Source of the DNA: a virus
Direction: 5' to 3' (one strand)
Length of the DNA stretch: 49,277 bases
IMG/VR virus record: IMGVR_UViG_3300047553_000442
Location: 1-49,277 of that record
The position numbers and the translations under genes were made by a program. Shown here piece by piece: positions 25,501-32,562 of the stretch (position 1 is the first letter of the stretch; the number at the start of each line of letters is the position of its first letter). The notes under the pieces were generated by a model that did not search any database, was not told the origin of the DNA, and was given only the letters and a program-made list of their open reading frames with translations.

Positions 25501-26278
25501 GTTCTTCCGCGATCTTTGGAGTTAGGCTAGAGTATATACTCTGAACTAACTCATCCAATTTTTCTTTGATGATCTTCGATGAATTTCTTAAGTCTCTATC
25601 TAAATTTTCCTTTAGGGAGTTTGCGACATCTTCAATCTTATTATCAATAGTCTTATTAATCTCCTCAAACCTAGAGTCATTAATATTAATAACATCTTTC
25701 TTAATTTTATTTGACAGATTAACAAATTCATTAACCAGATTCTCCTTGGCAGAATTTAATGTCTTCTTAAAGATTCTTACCTTTTCTGCCTTCTCTTCAC
25801 GCAGAGCATCTAATTTATGCTGTTGCTCTAATTGAATCTGTTTAAGAGCTTCTTTCTTGGCTTTTTGAATCTGCTCAAGAACCACATCCTTATTATCAAC
25901 AATGGGAAGAACGGGTTGTCTTTCCTCTTCTTCAACTTTTTTCAGACATTCATCCAAAATAGTTGTCTCTTCTTCGATTGTTATCTGTTCGTTGACAATT
26001 TCTACATCCCCATCATAAGAATTGTTCTCATTGAAGATTATTGAAGGGGAACCCTTGGAAAGCACAAATGGGTAGTTTTTCTTAACTTTTCCATTATCAA
26101 TGGGAACCAAAACTACAGGTTTGCCCTCATATTCGGAAACTTTCTCCGCTAAATATTTGCCATTATTGAGTTCTATTTCGAAAACGTTAAAAAATACCTC
26201 TTCAAAATTCTTAACTGTTAAAAAGTTAATGGGAGAAGTGGTATTAATTGGGGAAAACTTTTCTTCGAAAATTCTCAT
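22517..26278 (-). CDS. Coiled-coil tail fiber with the same Trp repeats
   Basis: A 1253-residue fiber. Order: a globular N-terminus (about 1-85, possibly the virion attachment domain), an acidic linker, a long charged coiled coil (about 110-370), short Trp-repeat blocks, and a central beta domain near 640-800 (EMWVRVVNKTGADIPNGRVV, a module found in phage virion proteins). A second array of 14-residue Trp repeats follows (near 23000-23720), then a C-terminal beta tip (VTSILVGNGITTVFTIS...). The shared repeat suggests that it and the 1222-residue fiber are paralogous or co-assemble. Confidence 0.8.
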   Translation of the reverse strand: MRIFEEKFSPINTTSPINFLTVKNFEEVFFNVFEIELNNGKYLAEKVSEYEGKPVVLVPIDNGKVKKNYPFVLSKGSPSIIFNENNSYDGDVEIVNEQITIEEETTILDECLKKVEEEERQPVLPIVDNKDVVLEQIQKAKKEALKQIQLEQQHKLDALREEKAEKVRIFKKTLNSAKENLVNEFVNLSNKIKKDVININDSRFEEINKTIDNKIEDVANSLKENLDRDLRNSSKIIKEKLDELVQSIYSSLTPKIAEELKDIKESVIDRVDNIEKDFGNKVKTIGTRFEDVSKNLGNRVDVVVEGHIELYDKLNSSEKKIKDFYTEELKNLEEKTLELTEETRKYIADQIQETRDALLEEVKSYKDGIKSIEYIVESKGETKSIKEEDLIKDFDKKIKTKIDDEVVRLRKYVSIYSSGGGTNAKQFANGGLMEGDLVITGSISASQYLGIAGGSGDTAATTKIRASSANWDSTYITVLNLSSGWGGGSGDANVNATVRALSSDWQSTYTTVLNNSASWGGSSDDTYASLKVRASSANWDNTYARMSAWDSTNLTVYNLSDSWGLNDYLRLSGGTIVGDLVVTNSLSVTNLYALSANITVIDIKQYELSGFTVTGDSTIVGNLSVSNLIQTPTIGTHTNPVSTMHVYHMHFHPLTSAPTYEEGMLFYDSDDKTLSLYADQAGVALQIGQEMWVRVVNKTGADIPNGRVVYINGAQGNRPTIDVVDLNSFDAVHKTIGVTTQNIGNNNNGYVTTFGLVRDLNLSQFADGDILYLALSAGTLTNVEPSTPYHSIRIGEVVSNHATQGILLVHVDTGEGLSYLHDVSLSSLTNGDILSYNSSLSTWNNVHPTQWNSTHVTVNTLSSRWENTYVRMSAWDSTNNTVNSFSSNWQSAYNTVNTRSGAWDSTNLTVYNLSNGWENAYARLSAWDSTNNTVNALSSNWNSTYNTVNTRSGVWDSTNLTVYNLSNNWENTYARMSAWDATNNTVNSLSTNWNSAYSTTNTRSGAWDSTNLTVYNLSNRWENVYTDVAPNSASWNSTYVTVNTLSVGWQSTYTTVLANSSAWGTGGGDDTYASLKVRASSANWDSTYTTVLNNSALWGGAASNPVTSILVGNGITTVFTISGADNLNNSSALRVSIDGVVQTPEVDYTINNNIITFTSAISNGSIATIIAPNTEPVLTETFPASWLNLANSWTTEPTLSASLSAGDVYRYIYGSTIYYRYVPNIYNSLEDIFYATFNNPVLSNVVAIRGQAI
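22980..23740 (-). repeat. Second 42-bp coding repeat array
   Basis: Tandem 14-residue units such as WENTYARMSAWDSTNNTVNS and WNSTYNTVNTRSGV, close at DNA level to the array at 14350-17400. Sequences shared between two fiber genes 6-9 kb apart are candidate sites for recombination between them. Confidence 0.7.
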
Positions 26279-26284
26279 TTATCT

Positions 26285-26291
26285 TATTTAC
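26285..26291 (-). promoter_or_regulatory. Late-promoter-like GTAAATA, 6 bases before ATG
   Basis: GTAAATA, 6 bases before the coiled-coil fiber start at 26278. Confidence 0.5.
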
Positions 26292-26797
26292 CCCCAAGAT
26301 TCACAAGTCAACGAAGAATAGGCATCATATTTGTGTCTTGGGAAGAATTTAGTTCCCAATCTTACCCCAAAATAGTATATTGCTCTCAACGGAAATTTGC
26401 TAAGTTTAAGTATTTCTTTGAAAATGTGATCGATTTGATCCCTTTTTAATGGAAAGTGTTGTGTTTTATGGAATTGTAGAAGTATATCATGAACTAATGA
26501 GGCGAAAATTGTTTTCTCAAAATCCGGGGTTCCCCACCAGATTCCGAACCATATTTTGGGAGAACAACCGTTCCAAGCATATCCCTTTTTAATAGTTATA
26601 ATGTTGTCAAAAATCATCATCCAACATTTACCCTTAGAGTCTAAAAAGTAATAATGTTTATTGTCTGTAAACAGGGGAGATTTAAACTTAACTCTGATGG
26701 TCCTATTGGTAGCATAACGATACCTATTTCCAGATTTTTCTGGATCTAACTCACAAAAATCTATACCTTTTTCGAATTTTGGTAGTCTTGATATCAT
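26288..26797 (-). CDS. DUF1353-like phage protein
   Basis: A 169-residue protein. The core GYAWNGCSPKIWFGIWWGTP followed by ASLVHDILLQF matches the conserved G-x-x-x-(D/N)-G-x-S...HD signature of DUF1353, a family found in many phages and prophages near tail genes, with no established biochemical role. The His-Asp pair could bind metal. The start overlaps the stop region of the neck gene (1 base). Confidence 0.65.
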   Translation of the reverse strand: MISRLPKFEKGIDFCELDPEKSGNRYRYATNRTIRVKFKSPLFTDNKHYYFLDSKGKCWMMIFDNIITIKKGYAWNGCSPKIWFGIWWGTPDFEKTIFASLVHDILLQFHKTQHFPLKRDQIDHIFKEILKLSKFPLRAIYYFGVRLGTKFFPRHKYDAYSSLTCESWG

Positions 26798-27942
26798 TAT
26801 CTTACAAACATCATTATTGGTTCCACATCACCATAACCACCTTCAATTAATCTTGTTTCAAGGGCTTCTTTTTCTGCAAGACCTTCCTGTAGAATTGGTT
26901 CACCATTTAAGGTTCCTCCTCCAAGAAGTGTAGTTCCCGTGATCTTAGTCAGGATTCTTCCCCACATCACTTTAGCTAGGGCTACAGAGTATTCAAGCAC
27001 CCACTTTTCCTTAATAATGTCTCTTAGTGGTCTTTCAACATAACACTCCAATACTCCCACAAAATGATGGGTATCGGTAGGTTGGGGGTAAAATTTTAGA
27101 TATTGTGTCCTATTATCGAAATGTATATCTCGTCTAATTGCTAGGAGTTTTTCTCTAGTATTTTGCCAATCTTTGACAACATGCCATGAAAGAAGGTCAA
27201 ATCCGAAGTTGCCCATTGCGTAGCTATAGAAGGTCTGTTGGGCCAATGTCTGTTCCAATGAGAACAAACTATTGATACCTGAACTGGTTCCTTCTTGAAA
27301 GTCGATAACATCAACAACCTTACGATAATCCATAATATCATAGTCAAATGCGTTATTAAACTTAGTAACACCTGTCTGTGGTTGACATTGAATTGTGAAG
27401 TTTTGTTTGGCAACTGTTCTAAAGACAGCAGATAATCCAGCATCAAATGTTGTTAGGGATGCATAAGATGATTTATCAAGAATCTGCATTGCGGTAATTC
27501 CCTCTGTGGGAATAGATGCAGATAATGCAGAAGATCCTAAGAAGTAACTGTAGGATAGGTCTGATAGTAAAATATATTTTGTATCAATCAAATCAACTTC
27601 AAAGTCTGGACTTGAGTGGGTAGAAGCTTCAAGTTTTTCAGCAAGGGTAAATCCAGTATTTACCGCAGTGAATAAGTGATCCAATCTAATCCCCCTATCA
27701 GTCTCATAGATGTCAGAATCAAACACCAAATACTCTTTTGTATATCCAGCATACTTTGTAAAGAACTCACATGACATTGCAATAGCATCGTAAAGTTGGT
27801 CTGGATGGAGTTCCACATTAACCATAGGATGACCCAACATTCGTAATACTCTAGCCCCTAACTCTTGAAAACATTGAATTTTTGAATTCAAGTTAGTGGA
27901 CATAAATGCCGTAATCGGGGTAATTGTGCAAAGCTCTGACAT
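26797..27942 (-). CDS. 13: Neck protein, gp13-like
   Basis: A 381-residue protein (T4 gp13: 309). The N-terminal helical segment with RMLGHPMVNVELHPDQLYDA followed by FFTKYAGYTKEYLVFDSDIY resembles T4-like neck gp13, whose family begins with an (L-G)-x-P-x-V-x-V-E-L-x-x-(D/Q)-(Q/H) motif. It would join the portal vertex to the tail. It lies on the same strand as gp20 and gp15-like genes, which supports a connector role. A CTAAATA motif lies 11 bases before the ATG. Confidence 0.6.
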   Translation of the reverse strand: MSELCTITPITAFMSTNLNSKIQCFQELGARVLRMLGHPMVNVELHPDQLYDAIAMSCEFFTKYAGYTKEYLVFDSDIYETDRGIRLDHLFTAVNTGFTLAEKLEASTHSSPDFEVDLIDTKYILLSDLSYSYFLGSSALSASIPTEGITAMQILDKSSYASLTTFDAGLSAVFRTVAKQNFTIQCQPQTGVTKFNNAFDYDIMDYRKVVDVIDFQEGTSSGINSLFSLEQTLAQQTFYSYAMGNFGFDLLSWHVVKDWQNTREKLLAIRRDIHFDNRTQYLKFYPQPTDTHHFVGVLECYVERPLRDIIKEKWVLEYSVALAKVMWGRILTKITGTTLLGGGTLNGEPILQEGLAEKEALETRLIEGGYGDVEPIMMFVR

Positions 27943-27953
27943 AATACTAAAAT

Positions 27954-27960
27954 TATTTAG
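27954..27960 (-). promoter_or_regulatory. Late-promoter-like CTAAATA, 11 bases before ATG
   Basis: CTAAATA upstream of the neck gene start at 27942, with a longer gap than usual. Confidence 0.45.
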
Positions 27961-27968
27961 TCTATTGG

Positions 27969-27975
27969 TTAAATA
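27969..27975 (+). promoter_or_regulatory. TTAAATA upstream of the plus-strand repeat ORF
   Basis: TTAAATA, 15 bases before the ATG at 27991 and nearly back-to-back with the minus-strand site at 27954-27960. A divergent pair of late-type sites is the best support that the plus-strand ORF is transcribed. Confidence 0.35.
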
Positions 27976-27990
27976 TATCTGTAAGTAGTT

Positions 27991-28287
27991 ATGAGTTTGA
28001 CAACCAACGCAGGAACACAGTACTACGGAATATCTTGTAATGTTCCGTCGGCCTCTGGTATTAATATTAATAGCAATGCTGGTACTAGGTATTATTACCT
28101 ATCGACAAATGACTATATTTTATGGGGGCAGGAAAATGCCATGTCACACCCAACAACCAACATATCAACACAGTATCGTTTCTTACAATGTGATGTTTTA
28201 AGCGAATCAGGTCTTAATTTGACAACCAACGCAGGAACGAAGTATTACTATAATTCGGCGTTTAACTGTGTAAGTTTTTGTGATTAA
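27991..28287 (+). CDS. Small Asn/Tyr repeat protein on the opposite strand
   Basis: A 98-residue ORF that exactly fills the gap between the neck and portal genes. It holds four copies of a unit like (T/S)N-A-G-T-x-YYx(2)S (TNAGTQYYGIS, SNAGTRYYYLS, TNISTQYRFLQ, TNAGTKYYYNS). A 20-base DNA repeat occurs in the first and last copy. Its TAA abuts the portal's stop with no spare base. Four cysteines are present. I recognise no family. It could be a short fiber-like or surface peptide. The lone plus-strand position is unusual inside this module. Confidence 0.55.
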   Translation: MSLTTNAGTQYYGISCNVPSASGININSNAGTRYYYLSTNDYILWGQENAMSHPTTNISTQYRFLQCDVLSESGLNLTTNAGTKYYYNSAFNCVSFCD

Positions 28288-30126
28288 TTAGGCAGGTTGT
28301 TCTGGGGGAACAATCGGAGCTTCAGGGGCTACGCCAGCATTAGGTGGTGGATTTTGTTCCACCCCAACACCCTCTGTAGCGTCTCCTGCACCGAATTCAG
28401 GAGGAAGGCCACCACTTGAAGGGACTCCACCGCCAGCACCACCGCCAAGACCACCCATGTCTCCCGCAGCACCAGCAGCACCAGCATTTGCTTGGGCAAT
28501 GATTTGTTCTTTCCAGTTAGGACCAAGTGCCATGATCTGTTGAAGTTCCCACTCCAATTCAGCGTCTTTGCGTCTTAATTCTCTATCGGCAAGAATATCT
28601 TTATCCTTCCAACCCATAACCTTTTTCTTAGCATATGTATCAGAAACCTTCTGAGTAGACATTAAATTGTTATAAGCATTAACCTTAAGCTCAAGCTTTT
28701 GGTTGTTTCTCATATCATAGAAGTTGGATGGGGGATTGAACTGAACAATAATATTTTGTTCAGTCAAATCATACTCATCGAACATTCTGCGAAGTTTAAG
28801 GTGAGTTATAAATCCTCTCTTAAGACCAGCAGCAAACTTTTTCTGCTGTCTCATAATCATGGTAGCAAACTTCAACTCTTCTCTTAGAATGTCGGTTCCG
28901 TCCCTATAAGAATCTTCTGGGTCTAATCTTGATGTTGGAACATTTAATGATCTATAAAGTTTCTTAATAAAGAACATTAAATCATGAAGTTCTCCAAGAC
29001 CCGGAGTTCCCCCGATTTCATCAACAGTAGTGGGTTCTTGTCCTTGTCTCTTGGCAAACCAGTAGGAGTCAAGAGTTGATTGGGGGCTATACTTTTTGAC
29101 AATATCACCCTGATCGGCATCAAAGGTCTTAGTAGACCAGTATTGAGCCTGTAGCTTTCTCAGATAAGCTTCCGCTTGGGGAACAGGCAAACTACCCACA
29201 TCAACATTGAATACGAATCTAAGGGGAGCATGAACCATTCTGTGAATAACCACAGCATCCTCAATCATGGACAATTGGCGATAAGCTCTTCTACAATTTT
29301 CGATGAAGGGAATGACAAATTCCTTGGTATCGTTATAAGAAGCATTGTTTACATAAACCACTTGATTTTCTTCAAATGGAATGGGTTCATACTTAATAAC
29401 TCTTTTTGGATCGTTTTGGTCAAAGATTGGCTTATTATAAATAAACCCTTTAACAATCATGTTTTGAATATTGGAATAAACTGGATCAATTAAGTCCGCA
29501 GGAATATTAATAATACCAAGAACACCCTCATTGGTATACTCTTCATGAATAATTTGTTCAAAGAATAATTCCCCTTCTGTCAAAAATTGTCTAAAATATT
29601 GCCACCCGTTATCCTCAAAATTATAATGTTCAACATACTTATACCACTCTTCTTCAATCTCCCTTTTCTTGTCAGACTCTAATGTGGTGTTCTTAAATTT
29701 TAAAAGAGCAACCTCACCATTCTCATCCACATTAATAGTCTCATCACAGATTTCGTCTAGGGCATTGGCAATTTCCGAGAATGCTGCCATCGTTCTATAG
29801 TCCCTAAGTCTTCCGGGCTTGTCCTCAGAAGCTGTGGCATACATAACATCACCGAAGGTCTTGTCTCTCTCAATGGCAGAGAATGCGGTGTTGTTATATG
29901 GGTTACTTAAAGTTATAGAGTTCTTAGCTAGTGCTTCAGGTCTACGCATTCCCACCTTTTGGAAATACTTATACTTGGTATTTTTGGCCTCATCAGAGTC
30001 TAAAACACTGTAATTATAAGGAATACGTTCCTTTAAGTATGATTTCATTGTTCTATCATACATTCCCGATTTACCATCGCCTGTGGTATTAGCCCTGTTT
30101 GCGGGATTATTTATTATACCTGCCAT
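28288..30126 (-). CDS. 20: Portal vertex protein gp20
   Basis: A 612-residue portal protein (T4 gp20: 524). It forms the dodecameric ring through which DNA is packaged and to which the neck attaches. Family blocks include NEGVLGIINIPADLIDPVY, RQLSMIEDAVVIHRMVHAPL, NVDVGSLPVPQAEAYLRKLQ, EIGGTPGLGELHDLMFFIKK and LYRSLNVPTSRLDPE. The C-terminal extension of about 70 residues is Gly/Pro/Ala-rich (GGLGGGAGGGVPSSGGLPPE) and beyond T4 length. The ATG at 30126 (MAGIINN) is chosen because CTAAATA lies exactly 5 bases before it. Confidence 0.95.
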   Translation of the reverse strand: MAGIINNPANRANTTGDGKSGMYDRTMKSYLKERIPYNYSVLDSDEAKNTKYKYFQKVGMRRPEALAKNSITLSNPYNNTAFSAIERDKTFGDVMYATASEDKPGRLRDYRTMAAFSEIANALDEICDETINVDENGEVALLKFKNTTLESDKKREIEEEWYKYVEHYNFEDNGWQYFRQFLTEGELFFEQIIHEEYTNEGVLGIINIPADLIDPVYSNIQNMIVKGFIYNKPIFDQNDPKRVIKYEPIPFEENQVVYVNNASYNDTKEFVIPFIENCRRAYRQLSMIEDAVVIHRMVHAPLRFVFNVDVGSLPVPQAEAYLRKLQAQYWSTKTFDADQGDIVKKYSPQSTLDSYWFAKRQGQEPTTVDEIGGTPGLGELHDLMFFIKKLYRSLNVPTSRLDPEDSYRDGTDILREELKFATMIMRQQKKFAAGLKRGFITHLKLRRMFDEYDLTEQNIIVQFNPPSNFYDMRNNQKLELKVNAYNNLMSTQKVSDTYAKKKVMGWKDKDILADRELRRKDAELEWELQQIMALGPNWKEQIIAQANAGAAGAAGDMGGLGGGAGGGVPSSGGLPPEFGAGDATEGVGVEQNPPPNAGVAPEAPIVPPEQPA

Positions 30127-30131
30127 TACTA

Positions 30132-30138
30132 TATTTAG
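30132..30138 (-). promoter_or_regulatory. Late-promoter-like CTAAATA, 5 bases before gp20
   Basis: CTAAATA exactly 5 bases before the ATG at 30126. Confidence 0.6.
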
Positions 30139-30147
30139 CAATCTTTA

Positions 30148-31248
30148 TCAAATAACAAGTACCTGTTGCTCTATTTTCGCCCATCCTGCACTATTGGCGG
30201 TAACAAATGTGAAGTTACCTGCTGATAAGTAGTCATATTTCATTGTTATAACGGCAATATTGTCATTATATGTAGAAACCATTGAACTTGGAATTTTATA
30301 TGCAGAAATAATTGGGGATCTTGCGGTTGTAACCTGTTCAAGATCCACAGGAATCACCCTCTCACCACTCAGATACCAAATATTATTAAATCCATATCTT
30401 TTACCATAGAATGTAAATGTATGGTCTTGTTGGTCTGATATAGTGGTATCGGAAACCACAGGAACTCCCTTATAGAAGAAATTGGTGAATTCTGGCATTG
30501 CAGACACCGAAATTATCTCCATGTTGCCAGATAGATAGGCGAAGTTGGATAGGGCTGAAAGAGACTGATAAGACTCGTAACCACTTATAGTTGATCCCGA
30601 AGAAAGAGTAATGAAGTTATTATTAATAACATAGATGGGAGCAGCAGGTTCTTGTGCTGGGGGAAACAACCATCCCTTGAGATTGAAAGAGGTATTGCCG
30701 ATAATTTTATACTTATCACTTTTATCAATTTCTATGGGGGTTTCGTATTCCACAGAACCAGACCAAGTAACTTCTGTTCTTAACTCGTCCGTGAAATCCA
30801 AACCAAATTCGTCTGGAATCTTCCAAGAGATTATAAAGTATGGATTACACCAAGGAATGAAATTCGAAACAATCTGGTCAATGTCCTCTTTATACTTTGC
30901 GATAATGGACACATTAACATCCATCGTAATCGGAATGGGGGTAGGGATTTTTATAACAGAACCTCCCGCCCTTTTTGGACGAATTATCTGCTGATCCTTA
31001 AATTGAACTCTGGTAGGATCTCTTTTAACATTGGTCTGATCTATGGCAATGGCAGGTAGGGTAATATTCTTAGCCTGATTAACCATATCGAAGAGAACCC
31101 TGTTTTTGGGTCCAAGTATGTATCTAACACCAATCTTTTCCTTTGGAACGAAGTCTTTGGTATACCTGAACACAAAACACCCATCAAATGCAGCAACGAA
31201 CTGTGCTAGGGTGTTGTATTGTTCTCTAAAGTATGAGTAGTCTTCCAC
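30148..31248 (-). CDS. 15: Tail sheath stabilizer, gp15-like
   Basis: A 366-residue protein (T4 gp15: 272). The order VRYILGPKNRVLFDMV, ITLPAIAIDQTN, then IPTPIPITMDVNVSIIAKYK and IDQIVSNFIPWCNPYF matches the gp15 family, where P-x-P-(I/Y)-x-(M/L)-x-(F/Y) and the EQI/NFIPxxxPxF segment are conserved. gp15 caps the sheath and tube and binds the neck. An insert of roughly 90 residues (about 205-290, Ser-rich) and a C-terminal extension are extra. The GTG start at 31248 has CTAAATA exactly 5 bases before it. Confidence 0.7.
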   Translation of the reverse strand: MEDYSYFREQYNTLAQFVAAFDGCFVFRYTKDFVPKEKIGVRYILGPKNRVLFDMVNQAKNITLPAIAIDQTNVKRDPTRVQFKDQQIIRPKRAGGSVIKIPTPIPITMDVNVSIIAKYKEDIDQIVSNFIPWCNPYFIISWKIPDEFGLDFTDELRTEVTWSGSVEYETPIEIDKSDKYKIIGNTSFNLKGWLFPPAQEPAAPIYVINNNFITLSSGSTISGYESYQSLSALSNFAYLSGNMEIISVSAMPEFTNFFYKGVPVVSDTTISDQQDHTFTFYGKRYGFNNIWYLSGERVIPVDLEQVTTARSPIISAYKIPSSMVSTYNDNIAVITMKYDYLSAGNFTFVTANSAGWAKIEQQVLVI

Positions 31249-31253
31249 ACATT

Positions 31254-31260
31254 TATTTAG
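31254..31260 (-). promoter_or_regulatory. Late-promoter-like CTAAATA, 5 bases before GTG
   Basis: CTAAATA exactly 5 bases before the GTG at 31248. The fixed distance holds even with a GTG start, which argues that the spacing matters. Confidence 0.55.
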
Positions 31261-31278
31261 CCCAAGCGGGGATTTTTA

Positions 31279-32562
31279 TCACTCATTAATAAAGCTGAAT
31301 CCCATACTTCTCTTCTCACTTATATGACTTGCCTTGTTTTCTTCGGGATTGAAGAGTTCCGCTAGGGTCTTATCCCCCTTGGCAACAATATCATTTCTTC
31401 CTAGATAATCTAGGAGTTTTTGACACTCATCTTCCTTCAGCTTGTCGAACTTGTATTCGTAGTAGAGTCTTCCCTTTCTCATAAGGGCAGCATCAATTTC
31501 CCCCACATCACAGTTAAAAGTTGCAATAACTTTAAGTCCCAGAGAATCCTTAAGGAAACCGTCTGTCAACCCCAGAAGATTGTTTGTTGCAGAATTTCTA
31601 TGTGTGGAAAGAACTTCTTCAGCATCTTCGATTAGTAGAATACTATTGGCATTCTCCATCATGAAGGTAATAAATCCCGGCGAAGAGATTACTTCCAACA
31701 TAGATGGCGGAATATAGATGACCTTCTTTTCTGAATTGGTTATCAGGTGTTTGATGTAGTTAGACTTTCCTGTGCCGGGATCACCGTGTAGAAGCATCAG
31801 GTTTTCAGTTTCTCCTGTCACAAACTTCTTTATCTTTTCGTGTGGAAACTTCGAACCGTAGAACAGATCGAAACGATCATCCTTAACTGGAAGTGCTTTG
31901 AAATTTGTTCTCTTCGTAAATAGTCCTTGTCTGTTTTGTGCGATGATGAAGAACTTGCTATCTTCTCTTCCAAGGTCTACCAGATTTTTGAAAAGAGTCT
32001 TGATGATCTTCTCAATAAATTCACGATTGCTTTTCGTTGGAAGAAGAGAAATATAAAGATCGTCTGGATCGATTCTTGTTTCACGCATATCATCTTCATC
32101 CCCCGGAGAATACTCATCCTTCACTCCTCCAAAATTTTCAATATTTGATTTTTTGGAATCTTCTGAACAATCACCACTAATCAGAATTCTCTTTTCTTTA
32201 TGAAAGTATGCATAGCTGTGGTAGGATCTGCGGAAAACTAAGAAACCCAAGCTGTCTAGGTATTTTTCAACATCCTTCATCTTAGAAGTTGGAAGTCTCT
32301 TATCAACAATTCTCAGAGAGATGTGGGGTGCGCTTCCGAATAAAATCTGATATTCCGAAGGATACTCTGGTCTTAGTTCATATTTGGAATACGAAGCACA
32401 TAGAGCATCTTCGCTTCTATCATACCAATAGAAACTATCTAAATATTTTGTTAATCCTTTTTCGGTGTTTTTATTCATATTTTTAATATCGTACTTTTCG
32501 TTAAGCTCTTTTGTAACTTCCCTTAGAATTTTATCATAGAAATCTTCTGGGGTTTTTTTCAT
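31279..32562 (-). CDS. BCS1-like AAA+ ATPase
   Basis: A 427-residue protein with a C-terminal AAA+ domain: Walker A GDPGTGKSN (about 255-263), Walker B SILLIEDAEE, a sensor-1 Asn in VIATFNCD and an arginine-finger region ALMRKGR. The order and the NNLLGLTDGFL segment are those of the BCS1/ClpX-independent AAA subgroup seen in phages and mitochondria. The N-terminal 230 residues hold no family I recognise. Phage members are of unknown function; remodelling of a protein complex is the usual AAA+ activity. Its start overlaps the helicase stop (TAATG). Confidence 0.8.
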   Translation of the reverse strand: MKKTPEDFYDKILREVTKELNEKYDIKNMNKNTEKGLTKYLDSFYWYDRSEDALCASYSKYELRPEYPSEYQILFGSAPHISLRIVDKRLPTSKMKDVEKYLDSLGFLVFRRSYHSYAYFHKEKRILISGDCSEDSKKSNIENFGGVKDEYSPGDEDDMRETRIDPDDLYISLLPTKSNREFIEKIIKTLFKNLVDLGREDSKFFIIAQNRQGLFTKRTNFKALPVKDDRFDLFYGSKFPHEKIKKFVTGETENLMLLHGDPGTGKSNYIKHLITNSEKKVIYIPPSMLEVISSPGFITFMMENANSILLIEDAEEVLSTHRNSATNNLLGLTDGFLKDSLGLKVIATFNCDVGEIDAALMRKGRLYYEYKFDKLKEDECQKLLDYLGRNDIVAKGDKTLAELFNPEENKASHISEKRSMGFSFINE

